A stretch of 64,000 bases of DNA from a bacterium 1XD8-76 (GTDB taxonomy: Bacteria; Bacillota; Clostridia; Lachnospirales; Lachnospiraceae), in contig RAZE01000015.1 of NCBI GenBank assembly GCA_003611955.1, positions 1-64,000 of the forward strand, in the 5' to 3' direction. Positions 8,829 through 17,713 of this stretch are shown here, piece by piece; the stretch's first letter is position 1, and each line of letters begins with the position of its first letter. The position numbers were made by a program, and so were the translations under genes. The notes under the pieces are model-generated. The model had not been told where the DNA came from, ran no database searches, and saw only the letters and a program-made list of their open reading frames with translations.

Positions 8829-9425
8829 TTACAATTCCACTCTGCCCTCCAGGGCGCGCAGAAGCGTCACCTCGTCAATGTTCTCCAGATCGCCTCCCAC
8901 CGGCACACCGCTGGCTATCCTGGTCACTTTGATCCCCGTCGGCTTTATCAGTTTGCTGATATACATCGCGGTGGTTTCCCCCTCGAGAGAAGAATTTGTG
9001 GCGATGATCACCTCAGCCACATCGCCTTCCAGGCGCACCATCAATTCTTTCAGCCGGATATCCCCCGGTCCGATGCCCAGCATCGGAGAAATACAGCCAT
9101 GCAGCACATGATAGACTCCGTCATATTTTCCGGTTTTCTCGTAGGCCGCCAGATCCCTCGAGTTCTCCACCACCATGATGATTTTATGGTCCCTGTGGGG
9201 ATTCTCGCATACCGGGCATTTCTCTCTGTCCGTCAGCGTAAAACACTCCGTGCAATACCGGACGTTCTCCCTCGCTTCCGTCAATATTTTCGCCAGCCTC
9301 GCCACTCGATCCCTGGGCATATTGATAATATAAAACGCCAGCCTCTGCGCCGACTTTTCACCGATGCCCGGGAGAGACGCCAGTTCCTCGATCAGTTTAT
9401 TGATACAGCCGCTGTAAAGTTCCAT
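8829..9425 (-). CDS. recR: Recombination mediator RecR
   Basis: A 198-residue protein of standard length that acts with RecO/RecF to load RecA at gaps. In order: the N-terminal helix-hairpin-helix LASLPGIGEKSAQRLAF, the four-cysteine zinc finger (CTEC...CPVC), and a Toprim domain with VVENSRDLAAYEKTG and the conserved acidic residue in NSSLEGETTAMY. The C-terminus has the usual GVPVGGDLENIDEVTLLRAL. The start codon overlaps the ybaB stop, giving the classic dnaX-ybaB-recR order. Confidence 0.97.
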   Translation of the reverse strand: MELYSGCINKLIEELASLPGIGEKSAQRLAFYIINMPRDRVARLAKILTEARENVRYCTECFTLTDREKCPVCENPHRDHKIIMVVENSRDLAAYEKTGKYDGVYHVLHGCISPMLGIGPGDIRLKELMVRLEGDVAEVIIATNSSLEGETTAMYISKLIKPTGIKVTRIASGVPVGGDLENIDEVTLLRALEGRVEL

Positions 9426-9766
9426 CAGAAAGGCAGGCCTCCTGTCATTTTGCCCATCAGCTCGCCGTTTGCCGCATCCGCCTGTTTCAGCGCTTCATTT
9501 GCCGCCGCCATGATCATATCTTCCAGTGTCTCAATATCTTCCGGGTCCACCGCTTCCTCGGAAAGTTTAATCTTTGTGATCTCCTTCTTGCCGGTGACGG
9601 TCACTTCCACTGCGCCGCCCCCCGCTTTCGCCGTAAATTCCTTCGTCTCCAGTTCCTTTTGGCTCTCCTCCAGCTGGCGCTGCATTCTCTGTGCCTGTTT
9701 CATCAGATTGTTCATATTTCCGGGCATTCCCATCATGCCTCCCGGATAACCGCCTCTCTTTGCCAT
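9425..9766 (-). CDS. ybaB: Nucleoid-associated protein, YbaB/EbfC family
   Basis: A 113-residue protein. A glycine- and methionine-rich N-terminus precedes the long helix MKQAQRMQRQLEESQKEL. The family core follows: GGGAVEVTVTGKKEITKIKL, then VDPEDIETLEDMIMAAANEAL. It binds DNA as a dimer and in many bacteria lies between dnaX and recR, as here. The ATG has GGAGGG five bases upstream. Confidence 0.95.
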   Translation of the reverse strand: MAKRGGYPGGMMGMPGNMNNLMKQAQRMQRQLEESQKELETKEFTAKAGGGAVEVTVTGKKEITKIKLSEEAVDPEDIETLEDMIMAAANEALKQADAANGELMGKMTGGLPF

Positions 9767-9817
9767 CTTTTCCCTCCATCTGACCGCCTTCGCTCCGCGG
9801 TCTTCCTGTATAGCATG

Positions 9818-9846
9818 ATTCTACCTCAAAATCCGCATTTCGTAAA
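9818..9846 (-). promoter_or_regulatory. Possible internal promoter before ybaB-recR
   Basis: On the minus strand TTTACG (9841-9846) and TAGAAT (9818-9823) are spaced 17 bases apart in the 106-base gap between dnaX and ybaB. A small GACCGC...GCGGTC stem follows just before the ybaB ribosome site. Confidence 0.4.
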
Positions 9847-9872
9847 CCACAAATCTTGCAGGATTTACTTTT

Positions 9873-11450
9873 CTACTCTTCCTCTATCTCCATATAAATT
9901 TCACCCAGATCTGGATAATTCATGTCCAGTTCTCTCTCATCCGCCACCAGTTCCAACCGCACTTCCACCTGTTTTTCGACCATGCCGGAGATGGTCCCTT
10001 CCAGTTCCTCCTTGTGCGCCTGCGTGGAGAGCCAGTCGTAATGCGTGCTGTCCAGAACGGCGAGCACCAGCTTCTCATTGTTGTCTATGCTCAGCCGCAC
10101 GCCCCGCAGATAGGTTCTCATCGGCTGCTCGATGTTGTTGACAATGCGCCCCCACTGTTCCACGACCTGCTTTATATCCTCCGGTATCGCTTTGGGGATC
10201 GGCTTTTTTATGACGCCACTGTCATTTTTTGTCATTCCTCCGGACGCTGCTCCCCCTGCCGCCTGCCGGGAAACGCTCTGCACCGGAATTCCGTTTTCCA
10301 CTTTGCGTTCCAGCGCCCTGACTCTGTCCGCCAGAGACTCCGTATCGATCTCCATCTGAGGGCGGCATAGTTTGATCAACGTCATCTCCGTCATAATTCT
10401 CTTCTGCATGGAAAAACGAAGCTGTCCGGAGAGCTCTGAGAGTACCCGGATATAGCGCATGACCGTTCCAATCTCCGCCATCTTCGCCTCCTCCTTCAGC
10501 CTTCTCAGATTATCGGTGGAGACGTCTATCACATCTTCCATCTCCCCGGTATCAGAAGACTTAAGCAAAAGAAGATTGCGCAGATACCATGTAAAATCCG
10601 CCACAAACTGCATCAGCTCCCGCCCCTGCATGATCACTTCCTCCAGCAGAGAAATACTGCCTGTCACATCCTCTTCCAAGACGCTGCGCAGCAGCCTGCT
10701 GAACACGTCGGTGTCCACCGCCCCCAACACTTCCAGCGCTCTATCGTAAGTCAGCTCCTGTCCGTAGTAAAAGGCAATGCATCTCTCCAGGAGACTCAGC
10801 GCATCCCTCATGGAACCGTCCGCTGTCTTGGCAATATAGCGAATCGCCCTCTCCTGCACCTGCACTTTCTCCTCATCCATCAGTTCCCGCAGCCTTTCCG
10901 CGATCGTCTCAATGGAAATTCTCTTAAAGTCATAGCGCTGACACCGGGACAATATCGTGATCGGTATCTTGTGCACCTCCGTAGTCGCCAGGATAAAGAT
11001 CACGTAGGACGGCGGCTCCTCCAATGTCTTGAGAAGCGCGTTGAAGGCGGACGCAGATAACATGTGAACCTCATCGATAATATAAACTTTATATTTTCCG
11101 ACCGCCGGAGAGTAGGAGATGTCTTCCACGATCTCCCGCACGTCATCCACACCATTGTTGGAGGCGGCATCCATCTCGATCACATTCATCCCCGTACCCG
11201 CAAGAATGTTTTTGCAGGCGGTACACTCCCCGCAGGGACTCCCGTCCACCGGTGTCTCGCAGTTTACCGCCCTCGCCAGAATCTTCGCGACCGTCGTCTT
11301 GCCGGTTCCCCTCGTCCCCGTAAACAGGTAGGCATGGCCGACCCGATCCGCCCTGATCTGGTTTTTCAACGTCCTTACAATATGTTCCTGCCCTTTTACA
11401 TCCTCAAAACACAGCGGGCGAAATTTGCGGTAAAGCGCCATATATGACAT
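9873..11450 (-). CDS. dnaX: DNA polymerase III subunits gamma and tau
   Basis: A 525-residue clamp-loader ATPase. In order: MALYRKFRPL near the start, Walker A GTRGTGKTT (about 45-53), a zinc site with CETP...CGECTAC, Walker B IIDEVHMLS, the SRC motif LSRCQRYDF with the arginine finger, then domain III and a divergent C-terminal region that contacts the polymerase. It is shorter than E. coli tau but usual for Clostridia. GAGGAG precedes the ATG. A strong two-way hairpin separates it from pfkA upstream. Confidence 0.96.
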   Translation of the reverse strand: MSYMALYRKFRPLCFEDVKGQEHIVRTLKNQIRADRVGHAYLFTGTRGTGKTTVAKILARAVNCETPVDGSPCGECTACKNILAGTGMNVIEMDAASNNGVDDVREIVEDISYSPAVGKYKVYIIDEVHMLSASAFNALLKTLEEPPSYVIFILATTEVHKIPITILSRCQRYDFKRISIETIAERLRELMDEEKVQVQERAIRYIAKTADGSMRDALSLLERCIAFYYGQELTYDRALEVLGAVDTDVFSRLLRSVLEEDVTGSISLLEEVIMQGRELMQFVADFTWYLRNLLLLKSSDTGEMEDVIDVSTDNLRRLKEEAKMAEIGTVMRYIRVLSELSGQLRFSMQKRIMTEMTLIKLCRPQMEIDTESLADRVRALERKVENGIPVQSVSRQAAGGAASGGMTKNDSGVIKKPIPKAIPEDIKQVVEQWGRIVNNIEQPMRTYLRGVRLSIDNNEKLVLAVLDSTHYDWLSTQAHKEELEGTISGMVEKQVEVRLELVADERELDMNYPDLGEIYMEIEEE

Positions 11451-11472
11451 CGATTCTTCTCCTCTTTTAAAA

Positions 11473-11508
11473 TCCCGCAGCCACTCACGGCAGCTGCGGG
11501 ACTTTTTT
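11473..11508 (-). terminator. Terminator of pfkA, possibly bidirectional
   Basis: Eight-base perfect stem TCCCGCAG (11473-11480) / CTGCGGGA (11494-11501). The minus strand reads TTTT after the stem, and the plus side has a T6 tract. It lies about 40 bases past the pfkA stop and just before the dnaX ribosome site. Confidence 0.8.
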
Positions 11509-11539
11509 ACATTTTATAAATTCAATTCTCTCCGGAAGT

Positions 11540-12613
11540 TTAATCGCCAAAGCTGATGCCCAGCATCTTCGCCTCCTGAATAATATCGGAATCCGGCTCA
11601 ACCATCTTCAGTTTGCCAGCGACATCCTCCAGCGGAACTTTCACGATCTCACGGTTCCTGTAGCCCACCATGAAGCCGTACTCACCGTTCAGGATCATGC
11701 GGCCCGCCTGCGCGCCGAGACGGCTCGCAAATACGCGGTCGTAAGGACAGGGACTTCCACCTCTCTGGGTATGTCCGGGCACAGTGACACGAACGTCGAG
11801 CCCAGTCTTCTTCTGGATCTTTTCAGCGATCTCATAGGAAACAGAAGGGTATTTATAGTCCGCCATCTTTTTCTTGTATTCTTTTTTGGAGAGAGCCGCG
11901 TCCTCTTTGGAAATCGCACCCTCAGCCACCGCGAGGATCGTAAATTTGCTCCCACGTTCAGAACGTTTGTTGATGGCATCCACAACTTTCTTAATATCAT
12001 AAGGAATCTCAGGGATGAGGATGATATCCGCTCCGCCTGCCATACCTGCGTTCAATGTCAGATAGCCGACCTTATGTCCCATAACCTCCACGATGAACAC
12101 ACGTCCATGGGAAGCCGCCGTGGTATGTATGCAGTCGATGCAGTCCGTCGCGATGTTCACAGCGCTCTGGAATCCGAAAGTCATGTCCGTTCCCCAGAGG
12201 TCATTATCGATCGTCTTCGGCAGCGTCACAACGTTCAGTCCCTCTTCTCTCAGCATGTTCGCTGTCTTATGCGTTCCGTTGCCGCCCAGGATCACGAGGC
12301 AGTCCAGACGAAGCTTATAGTAATTCTGCTTCATCGCCTCCACCTTGTCCAATCCGTTCTCATCCGGCTCTCTCATCAGTTTAAAAGGTGTTCTGGAGCT
12401 TCCCAGGATCGTGCCGCCCTTTGTCAAAATACCGGAAAAGTCCGCCCCTGTAAGCATTCTGAAGTTGCCGTAGATCAGTCCTTTATACCCCTCCAGGAAG
12501 CCGTAAATTTCCACGGGTTCCCCGCTGCAGGACAAACATTTTACTACGCCTCTCATCGCCGCATTGAGCGCCTGACAGTCTCCGCCACTGGTAAGCATAC
12601 CGATTCGTTTCAT
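11540..12613 (-). CDS. pfkA: 6-phosphofructokinase, PfkA family with variant active site
   Basis: A 357-residue glycolytic kinase that phosphorylates fructose 6-phosphate. Present are TSGGDCQALNAAMRGV near the start, the catalytic LPKTIDNDLWGT (general base Asp136), MGHKVGYLTLNAGMAGGAD, and the effector/substrate region PGHTQRGGSPCPYDR. The nucleotide loop reads GGNGT at 110-114, where E. coli PfkA has GGDGS, and QA replaces the usual PG after GGDC. The Gly that tracks with ATP use (rather than Asp in PPi enzymes) is kept. AAGGAGG precedes the ATG. The gene is monocistronic between its promoter and terminator. Confidence 0.9.
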   Translation of the reverse strand: MKRIGMLTSGGDCQALNAAMRGVVKCLSCSGEPVEIYGFLEGYKGLIYGNFRMLTGADFSGILTKGGTILGSSRTPFKLMREPDENGLDKVEAMKQNYYKLRLDCLVILGGNGTHKTANMLREEGLNVVTLPKTIDNDLWGTDMTFGFQSAVNIATDCIDCIHTTAASHGRVFIVEVMGHKVGYLTLNAGMAGGADIILIPEIPYDIKKVVDAINKRSERGSKFTILAVAEGAISKEDAALSKKEYKKKMADYKYPSVSYEIAEKIQKKTGLDVRVTVPGHTQRGGSPCPYDRVFASRLGAQAGRMILNGEYGFMVGYRNREIVKVPLEDVAGKLKMVEPDSDIIQEAKMLGISFGD

Positions 12614-12702
12614 TTGATTTCCTCCTTCATACCGTTTATTTTGCCATCTTCCCGATCATTCCCGGAAAATACTCTCTATCTTCCAAGGCTCTCACCAAAT
12701 AT

Positions 12703-12731
12703 ATTATAGTATATTTTTCCTGACGCCACAA
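12703..12731 (-). promoter_or_regulatory. Promoter of pfkA
   Basis: On the minus strand TTGTGG (12726-12731) is followed after 17 bases by TATAAT (12703-12708). The predicted leader is about 85 bases. Confidence 0.65.
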
Positions 12732-12788
12732 TATTTTATTCTGCCGAAAAATCAGACATTTTTTCGTGCAACATTTTTGAAATATAAT

Positions 12789-12817
12789 TTGACTGTTTTC
12801 CATAAAGCCGTTATAAT
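12789..12817 (+). promoter_or_regulatory. Promoter of tRNA-Ser
   Basis: TTGACT (12789-12794), a 17-base spacer and a perfect TATAAT (12812-12817) lie 13 bases before the mature tRNA. Confidence 0.85.
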
Positions 12818-12830
12818 ATTTACAGTCTCT

Positions 12831-12918
12831 GGAGATGTACCCAAGTGGCTGAAGGGTCCGCACTCGAAATGCGGTAGGTCGGGCAACCGGCGCAAGGGTT
12901 CAAATCCCTTCATCTCCG
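12831..12918 (+). tRNA. tRNA-Ser (CGA)
   Basis: An 88-base class II tRNA. The acceptor stem GGAGATG pairs with CATCTCC, the anticodon stem CCGCA/TGCGG encloses the loop CTCGAAA giving anticodon CGA (codon UCG), a long variable arm follows, and the T-arm loop is GGTTCAAATCC. The discriminator is G, as required for serine. CCA is not encoded. A consensus promoter precedes it and a strong hairpin follows. Confidence 0.97.
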
Positions 12919-12929
12919 TAAACGCAAAA

Positions 12930-12957
12930 CCGCCATCCCGAAAGATGGCGGCTTTTT
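12930..12957 (+). terminator. Terminator of tRNA-Ser, shared with the sugar operon
   Basis: Perfect eight-base stem CCGCCATC (12930-12937) / GATGGCGG (12944-12951) followed by CTTTTTG on the plus strand. It lies 12 bases past the tRNA. The convergent sugar isomerase stop codon begins at 12959, so the stem may also end the sugar operon. Confidence 0.88.
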
Positions 12958-12958
12958 G

Positions 12959-13873
12959 TTAAATGACAAACTGCTCCAGATATCTCTTCGATAGGCGGAT
13001 ACTGTCGAGCACCCTCTCTCTGCTGCCCTCAAACGCCTTGTCCTCCACCTCGATACAGGTATAGCCCTCGTATCCGATGTCGGTGAGCGCCGAAACATAA
13101 TATCCCCAGTTCACATCACCGAACCCCGGGAGTTTCGGCGACATGTAATCCAGCGGATACGCCATAACGCCGCATTCCTCGAGACGGTCTCTGTACAATT
13201 TGATATCTTTATAGTGCACATGGAATATCTTATTTTTAAACTCATAGAGCGGTTTGATATAGTCCATCTGCTGCCAGATGAAATGGCTCGGGTCATAATT
13301 CAACCCGAAATACTCCGAATCGATGATCCCAAACAGCTTCCGCCAGATGACGGGGGTCGTCATCAGGTTCTGTCCGCCGGGCCACTGGTCTCTTCCGAAC
13401 AGCATCGGACAGTTTTCTATGGCGATCTTCACCTTTCTCTCCTCCGCATACGCAATGATCGGGGGCCAGATCTCCCGGAAAAGCTCAATGTTTTCCTCCA
13501 CCGATTTCTCGGAATCGCGCCCGATAAAGGTCGTCACCATGTTCACCCCGAGGCGGGCGGATGCCTCTATCACTTTCTTCAAATGCGCAATATTCTCCTG
13601 CCGCTTCTCGAGATTGCCGTCCATCGTGTTCGGATAAAAAGCGAGCGCCGATATCTCCACATTTTTCTGTTTACAGTAGTCCAGGATATACGCCGCCTTC
13701 TCATCTGTCATTTCCGACACATCGATGTGACTGACGCCGGCATAGCGCCGCTCCGCTTTCCCCTGAGGCCAGCATGCCACCTCCACGCAGGCGAACCCCA
13801 TCTCCGACACCGTGTCTATCATCTCCTCAAAATTCCAGCCGTCCAATATCGCGCTTACAAGTCCCAGTTTCAT
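12959..13873 (-). CDS. Sugar phosphate isomerase/epimerase (xylose isomerase-like TIM barrel)
   Basis: A 304-residue TIM-barrel enzyme of the AP endonuclease 2 / IolE / hydroxypyruvate-isomerase superfamily. Candidate metal ligands are in AIENCPMLF (Glu), NYDPSHFIW (Asp, His), FHVHYKD (His) and CIEVED near the C-terminus (Glu). It is the last gene of the sugar operon, 86 bases after the oxidoreductase. Enzymes of this pair often catalyse consecutive oxidation and isomerisation of a sugar or inositol-like substrate. The exact substrate is not visible. Confidence 0.85.
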   Translation of the reverse strand: MKLGLVSAILDGWNFEEMIDTVSEMGFACVEVACWPQGKAERRYAGVSHIDVSEMTDEKAAYILDYCKQKNVEISALAFYPNTMDGNLEKRQENIAHLKKVIEASARLGVNMVTTFIGRDSEKSVEENIELFREIWPPIIAYAEERKVKIAIENCPMLFGRDQWPGGQNLMTTPVIWRKLFGIIDSEYFGLNYDPSHFIWQQMDYIKPLYEFKNKIFHVHYKDIKLYRDRLEECGVMAYPLDYMSPKLPGFGDVNWGYYVSALTDIGYEGYTCIEVEDKAFEGSRERVLDSIRLSKRYLEQFVI

Positions 13874-13959
13874 ATATTGTCACCATACCTTTCCACAACA
13901 TTCCTTTATTCTGTTCTCAGCCTTTCCTCACTGCCGTCCGGCAGCGCATTCACACTCCG

Positions 13960-14994
13960 CTACACCCGGACCGCTCTTCCTTCCTTCGACGACCGGATGC
14001 TGGCAAACACGGCGCGCATCGCGTGGAGCACGCTCTCCCCGGAAATTTCCGGCGCCGCATCTTCCACGAGAGACTTCACAAACAGATCGATCACGCCCGA
14101 ACTGGTCTGGTTGTCATTGGTCTGGATCTGGTCGATCTGATAGTCCGCCTCCGTACCATCTGCGTAGATGACCTTCACGGAATATTTCGGATCGTCATAC
14201 AGGCGCATGATGCCCTTCGTCCCGTAGATGACGGTCGTATTGTCCTCCGCCCCGTAGTAGGTCCAGCTCGCCGTCATCGTGCCGATGGCTCCGCTTTCCA
14301 TTTTATAGATGCAGACTGCGTTGTCATCCACTCCGATCAGCTCCCCCGAATCGTCCCGCTTATCTAACGTCGTCAGGACAGCCTGCGTCTCCACGATCTT
14401 TTCGCCCAATATATACTGGATCAGGTCCGTCTTGTGGATGCCGAGATCCGCCATCGCCCCCATCGCGGCTTTCGATTTGTCAAAGAACCACACGCTCTTT
14501 CCCGGATCCACGCTCCACGTCTCCGGTCCGCCGTGTCCGAAGATCGTCCGGAAGGTCAGCACCTTTCCGATGACCCCCTCCGCGATCAGCTCTCTCGCCT
14601 TCACATGGGCCTTCGCCAGCCTCTGGTTCTGGCCGATCATCAGATACTTTCCCGCCTCCTTTGCGGCTGCCACCATCTCTTCACATTCCTCCAGCATGAC
14701 CGCCATGGGCTTTTCGCAGAGCACATGCTTCCCAGCCTTCAGCGCCGCGATGGATATCTCTGCATGGGCATTGTTCGCCGCGCACACGCTGACCGCATCG
14801 ATCTCTCCATCTGCCAGCAGTTCCTCGTAGGATGCGTAAGCCGCAGCGCCGTACTTTTCCGCCAGTTCCTCCGCCCGCTCTCTATTCAGGTCATAAAATC
14901 CGGCGATCTCCACATGCGGGTTCGCCGCATATTCCGGTATATGTCTGACCTGTGCGATCTTGCCGCACCCGATAACTCCGATTTTTATACTCAT
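13960..14994 (-). CDS. Gfo/Idh/MocA-family NAD(P)-dependent oxidoreductase
   Basis: A 344-residue two-domain dehydrogenase. The N-terminal Rossmann fold has GVIGCGKIAQVRHIPEY with its GxGxxA-type loop, and the family motif GKHVLCEKPMA carries the catalytic-region Lys. The C-terminal domain includes DLGIHKTDLIQYILG, where the conserved His falls. Such enzymes oxidise or epimerise sugars and inositols. It lies 21 bases after the permease gene and before the isomerase, so it should act on the sugar imported by the ABC system. Confidence 0.9.
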   Translation of the reverse strand: MSIKIGVIGCGKIAQVRHIPEYAANPHVEIAGFYDLNRERAEELAEKYGAAAYASYEELLADGEIDAVSVCAANNAHAEISIAALKAGKHVLCEKPMAVMLEECEEMVAAAKEAGKYLMIGQNQRLAKAHVKARELIAEGVIGKVLTFRTIFGHGGPETWSVDPGKSVWFFDKSKAAMGAMADLGIHKTDLIQYILGEKIVETQAVLTTLDKRDDSGELIGVDDNAVCIYKMESGAIGTMTASWTYYGAEDNTTVIYGTKGIMRLYDDPKYSVKVIYADGTEADYQIDQIQTNDNQTSSGVIDLFVKSLVEDAAPEISGESVLHAMRAVFASIRSSKEGRAVRV

Positions 14995-15015
14995 ATTCGT
15001 CTCCTCTTTTCTGTT

Positions 15016-16122
15016 TCACTTGTCTGTGTTCTGCGCCCGCTTGCGGAGCTCCAAAAATTTCTCCCTGATGACCGGCCCGACCGTCTGGATAAAGATCACA
15101 GCGATCAGCACGATGCCCTGGAAGGTATCCTGAATGTCCGTGCTGAGCTGGGGAATGCTCACAATGATCAGATTGATCGTGGTGTACGAGAGCGCGCCGA
15201 AAAATACGCCGAGGATCTTTCCGCGGCCGCCCGCCATGTTCACGCCGCCCAGCACGACAGCCGCGATCGCGTACATCTCGTAGGATGTCCCCGAGGACGC
15301 CGGCGTCACATTGCCGATCTTACACGCCTGGATAAAGCTCGCTATCCCCACGAGCAGCCCCGTGATCACAAAAACCGAGACCTTTACCCACTGTACGCTA
15401 ATGCCGGTGAGGTGGGATGTCTTTTCGTTGCTGCCCACCGCGTAGATGCTCTTCCCGAATTTTGTCTTGGACATCATAAAGATAAAGAATATCGTGAGCG
15501 CCACAAACAGAAACGTGATATAGGGAAGCTGGATGTTTCCGATCTTCAGGCTTCCCGTTCCGAATTTCATCCTCAGAAAATCGTAGGACGCCATATCGCT
15601 GAGCATGGAAAACTGGCTGCTGGAAGATCCCGTGTACGCCGGATCGATCTCCCGCACAAAGGACAGTGTGAGGGAGCGGTAGATCAGCATGGTCCCCAGC
15701 GTCACGATGAACGGCGGCATCTTCGCAAGCCCCACCAGAAGACCGTTGATCAGTCCGCAGAGCAGTCCAGCCGCCAGCGCTGTCAGGATCATGAGAAAGA
15801 CGTTCCCGTTGGTCATATTGTAGACCAGAATCGTCACGCCCGTACACAGCACCAGAGCGGAACCCACCGACAGATCGATCTGCCCGGTGATGATGACGAG
15901 AGCCATGCCGATCGCTATGGTTCCCACTATGACGGTGTTCTGACTCGACAGGATGCCCGTGATATGCCTGCTGTTAAAATTATTTCCGCCCGCGTTGATG
16001 GTGACCGCATACACGATCAGGATGATGAGCAGCACGAAGATGTAGCTGTACCTCGACCAGCTCTGCATCAGCATTTTCCCTATATTTACCCCTGATTTGT
16101 TGTTTGTTTTATTATTTGCCAT
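15016..16122 (-). CDS. Sugar ABC transporter permease, RbsC family
   Basis: A 368-residue integral membrane protein with about ten hydrophobic segments beginning at residues 20-43. Family marks include QIDLSVGSALVLCTG, GLINGLLVGLAKMPPFIVTLGTM and AIAAVVLGGVNMAGGRGKI, all typical of the BPD_transp_2 (ribose/galactose) permease family. Its ATG lies inside the last codons of the ATPase gene (11-base overlap). It forms the membrane channel of the importer. Confidence 0.93.
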   Translation of the reverse strand: MANNKTNNKSGVNIGKMLMQSWSRYSYIFVLLIILIVYAVTINAGGNNFNSRHITGILSSQNTVIVGTIAIGMALVIITGQIDLSVGSALVLCTGVTILVYNMTNGNVFLMILTALAAGLLCGLINGLLVGLAKMPPFIVTLGTMLIYRSLTLSFVREIDPAYTGSSSSQFSMLSDMASYDFLRMKFGTGSLKIGNIQLPYITFLFVALTIFFIFMMSKTKFGKSIYAVGSNEKTSHLTGISVQWVKVSVFVITGLLVGIASFIQACKIGNVTPASSGTSYEMYAIAAVVLGGVNMAGGRGKILGVFFGALSYTTINLIIVSIPQLSTDIQDTFQGIVLIAVIFIQTVGPVIREKFLELRKRAQNTDK

Positions 16123-17623
16123 TTTTATTACCTCCGGCCGCCTTCACTGCGTTTGTCGAATACATCATGACGGTTTTCTCATCTATCTCCTCGTGCTCAA
16201 ACACCTTCGCCACTCTTCCCTCATAAAACACGACACATCTGTCAGAAACTTTTTTGATTTCCGGGATCTCCAGTGTATTGATCAACACCGTCTTCCCTTC
16301 CTCCGCAAATTCCAGGATCAGCTGATAGATCTCCGCCTTCGCCCCCACGTCCACGCCCTGCGTCGGATTGTCAAAGAGCAGGACATCCGCATCGGTGTTC
16401 AGCCACTTGGCGAGGAATACCTTCTGCTGGTTTCCGCCGCTCAACGAGTTGATGGGAGCGTCGGGATCCTCCGCTTTTATGTGCAGCATCTCCTTGAGTT
16501 CCTCGTACTTCTTCTCCTCCTCCCGCCGGAAGATCACCGGTTTTTTCCGGGAGAGCCTGTGTTCCGCGATCTGCATGTTTTCGAGGATCGTCATATCCGG
16601 TATCACGGAATTTTCCTTCCTGTTGGAGGGCAGCATCGCCACCCGGTTTCTCATGAACTGGTATATCCTGCCGTTTATCCTCTTCCCCGCCACTTCCACG
16701 AATCCGTTTTCGATCGGGAGCACGCCGAACATGGTCTGCATCAGTTCGCTAGCCCCGCAGCCCGCAAGGCCTGTGAAGGCGACGATCTCTCCTTTTCTCA
16801 CCTCCAGATCCACATCCGAAAATCCGTGCCCCGACAGCCGGTTTAACCGCAGTACTATGTCCCCGAGCTTTCTCGGGTGGTACACGTCCTTCTCCGCATA
16901 CTCCACGCCAATCATATCCGTCGTCATCTTCTGGGGCGTAGTCTCCGAGATCGGACCGCTCGACACAAACCATCCGTTCCGAAAGACCGTATATCTGTCC
17001 GCTATCTCAAATATCTCCGGCATCTTGTGGGATATAAAGATAAAGGAAGTCCCCTCCTGTTTCATCTTTTTCAGAATCCCGAACAGATGGCTGATCTCCT
17101 CGTTGCTCAGCGCCGTCGTCGGTTCATCCAGGATCAGCAGCTTCGCGTTCGCATGGAGGGAACGGCAGATCTCCAGGAGCTGCTTTTCGCTGGTCTTTAA
17201 CTCCGACACCATCTGCATCGGATCGATCTTCACGCCAAGGCGCTCAAACAGTTCTTCCGTCTCCCGGATCATCCTCTTTTTTTCCAGCACATGCCATTTA
17301 TTCTGGATCTCCCTGTTCAGAAAAATATTTTCGTACACCATCAGGTCGTTGATCACATTGATCTCCTGATGCACAAAGGCGATGCCCGCCGCCTCCATCT
17401 GTCTGATCGTGGGATGTACATAAGTCTTTTTGTCAAAGACGATCTTCCCGGCGTCCATAGGGACCACGCCTGTCAGAATATTCATCAGCGTGGATTTTCC
17501 GGCGCCGTTTTCCCCCATCAGCGCATGGATCTCCCCCTCCGCCACCTCCAGATGGACGTTCGTCAGGGCCTGCACGCCGCCGAATGCCTTTGTAATATTC
17601 CGCATTTCCAATATATTGTTCAT
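16112..17623 (-). CDS. Sugar ABC transporter ATPase with two ABC domains, RbsA/MglA family
   Basis: About 503 residues from the ATG at 17623, preferred to the GTG at 17629 because GGAG then lies eight bases upstream. The first ABC half has Walker A GENGAGKST and Walker B LLILDEPTTALS, with a degenerate signature LKTSEKQLLEICRSL. The second half has the usual degenerate P-loop GLAGCGASEL and a good signature LSGGNQQKV. Its Walker B reads LLFDNPTQGVDVGAK, with Asn where the catalytic Glu normally stands. The two sites are therefore probably unequal. Confidence 0.93.
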   Translation of the reverse strand: MNNILEMRNITKAFGGVQALTNVHLEVAEGEIHALMGENGAGKSTLMNILTGVVPMDAGKIVFDKKTYVHPTIRQMEAAGIAFVHQEINVINDLMVYENIFLNREIQNKWHVLEKKRMIRETEELFERLGVKIDPMQMVSELKTSEKQLLEICRSLHANAKLLILDEPTTALSNEEISHLFGILKKMKQEGTSFIFISHKMPEIFEIADRYTVFRNGWFVSSGPISETTPQKMTTDMIGVEYAEKDVYHPRKLGDIVLRLNRLSGHGFSDVDLEVRKGEIVAFTGLAGCGASELMQTMFGVLPIENGFVEVAGKRINGRIYQFMRNRVAMLPSNRKENSVIPDMTILENMQIAEHRLSRKKPVIFRREEEKKYEELKEMLHIKAEDPDAPINSLSGGNQQKVFLAKWLNTDADVLLFDNPTQGVDVGAKAEIYQLILEFAEEGKTVLINTLEIPEIKKVSDRCVVFYEGRVAKVFEHEEIDEKTVMMYSTNAVKAAGGNKNGK

Positions 17624-17656
17624 ATGCACTTCTCCGTTTGTTTCCTATAAAGGCAA

Positions 17657-17694
17657 AATGTTCGGATACAGGAGCTTTCCCGTATCCGAACATT
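17657..17694 (-). terminator. Intra-operon hairpin after the binding-protein gene
   Basis: A 13-bp perfect stem AATGTTCGGATAC (17657-17669) / GTATCCGAACATT (17682-17694). On the minus strand it is followed by TTTTGCC, a weak T tract. Such stems commonly protect the binding-protein mRNA or terminate partially, giving more binding protein than transporter. Confidence 0.7.
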
Positions 17695-17713
17695 CTCTCA
17701 CTTAGATGGGTGG

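Noticed and set aside
14434..16095. Plus-strand frame of about 550 codons across the oxidoreductase and permease genes
   Set aside because: It runs across two well-supported minus-strand genes and has a His/Arg-rich shadow composition.
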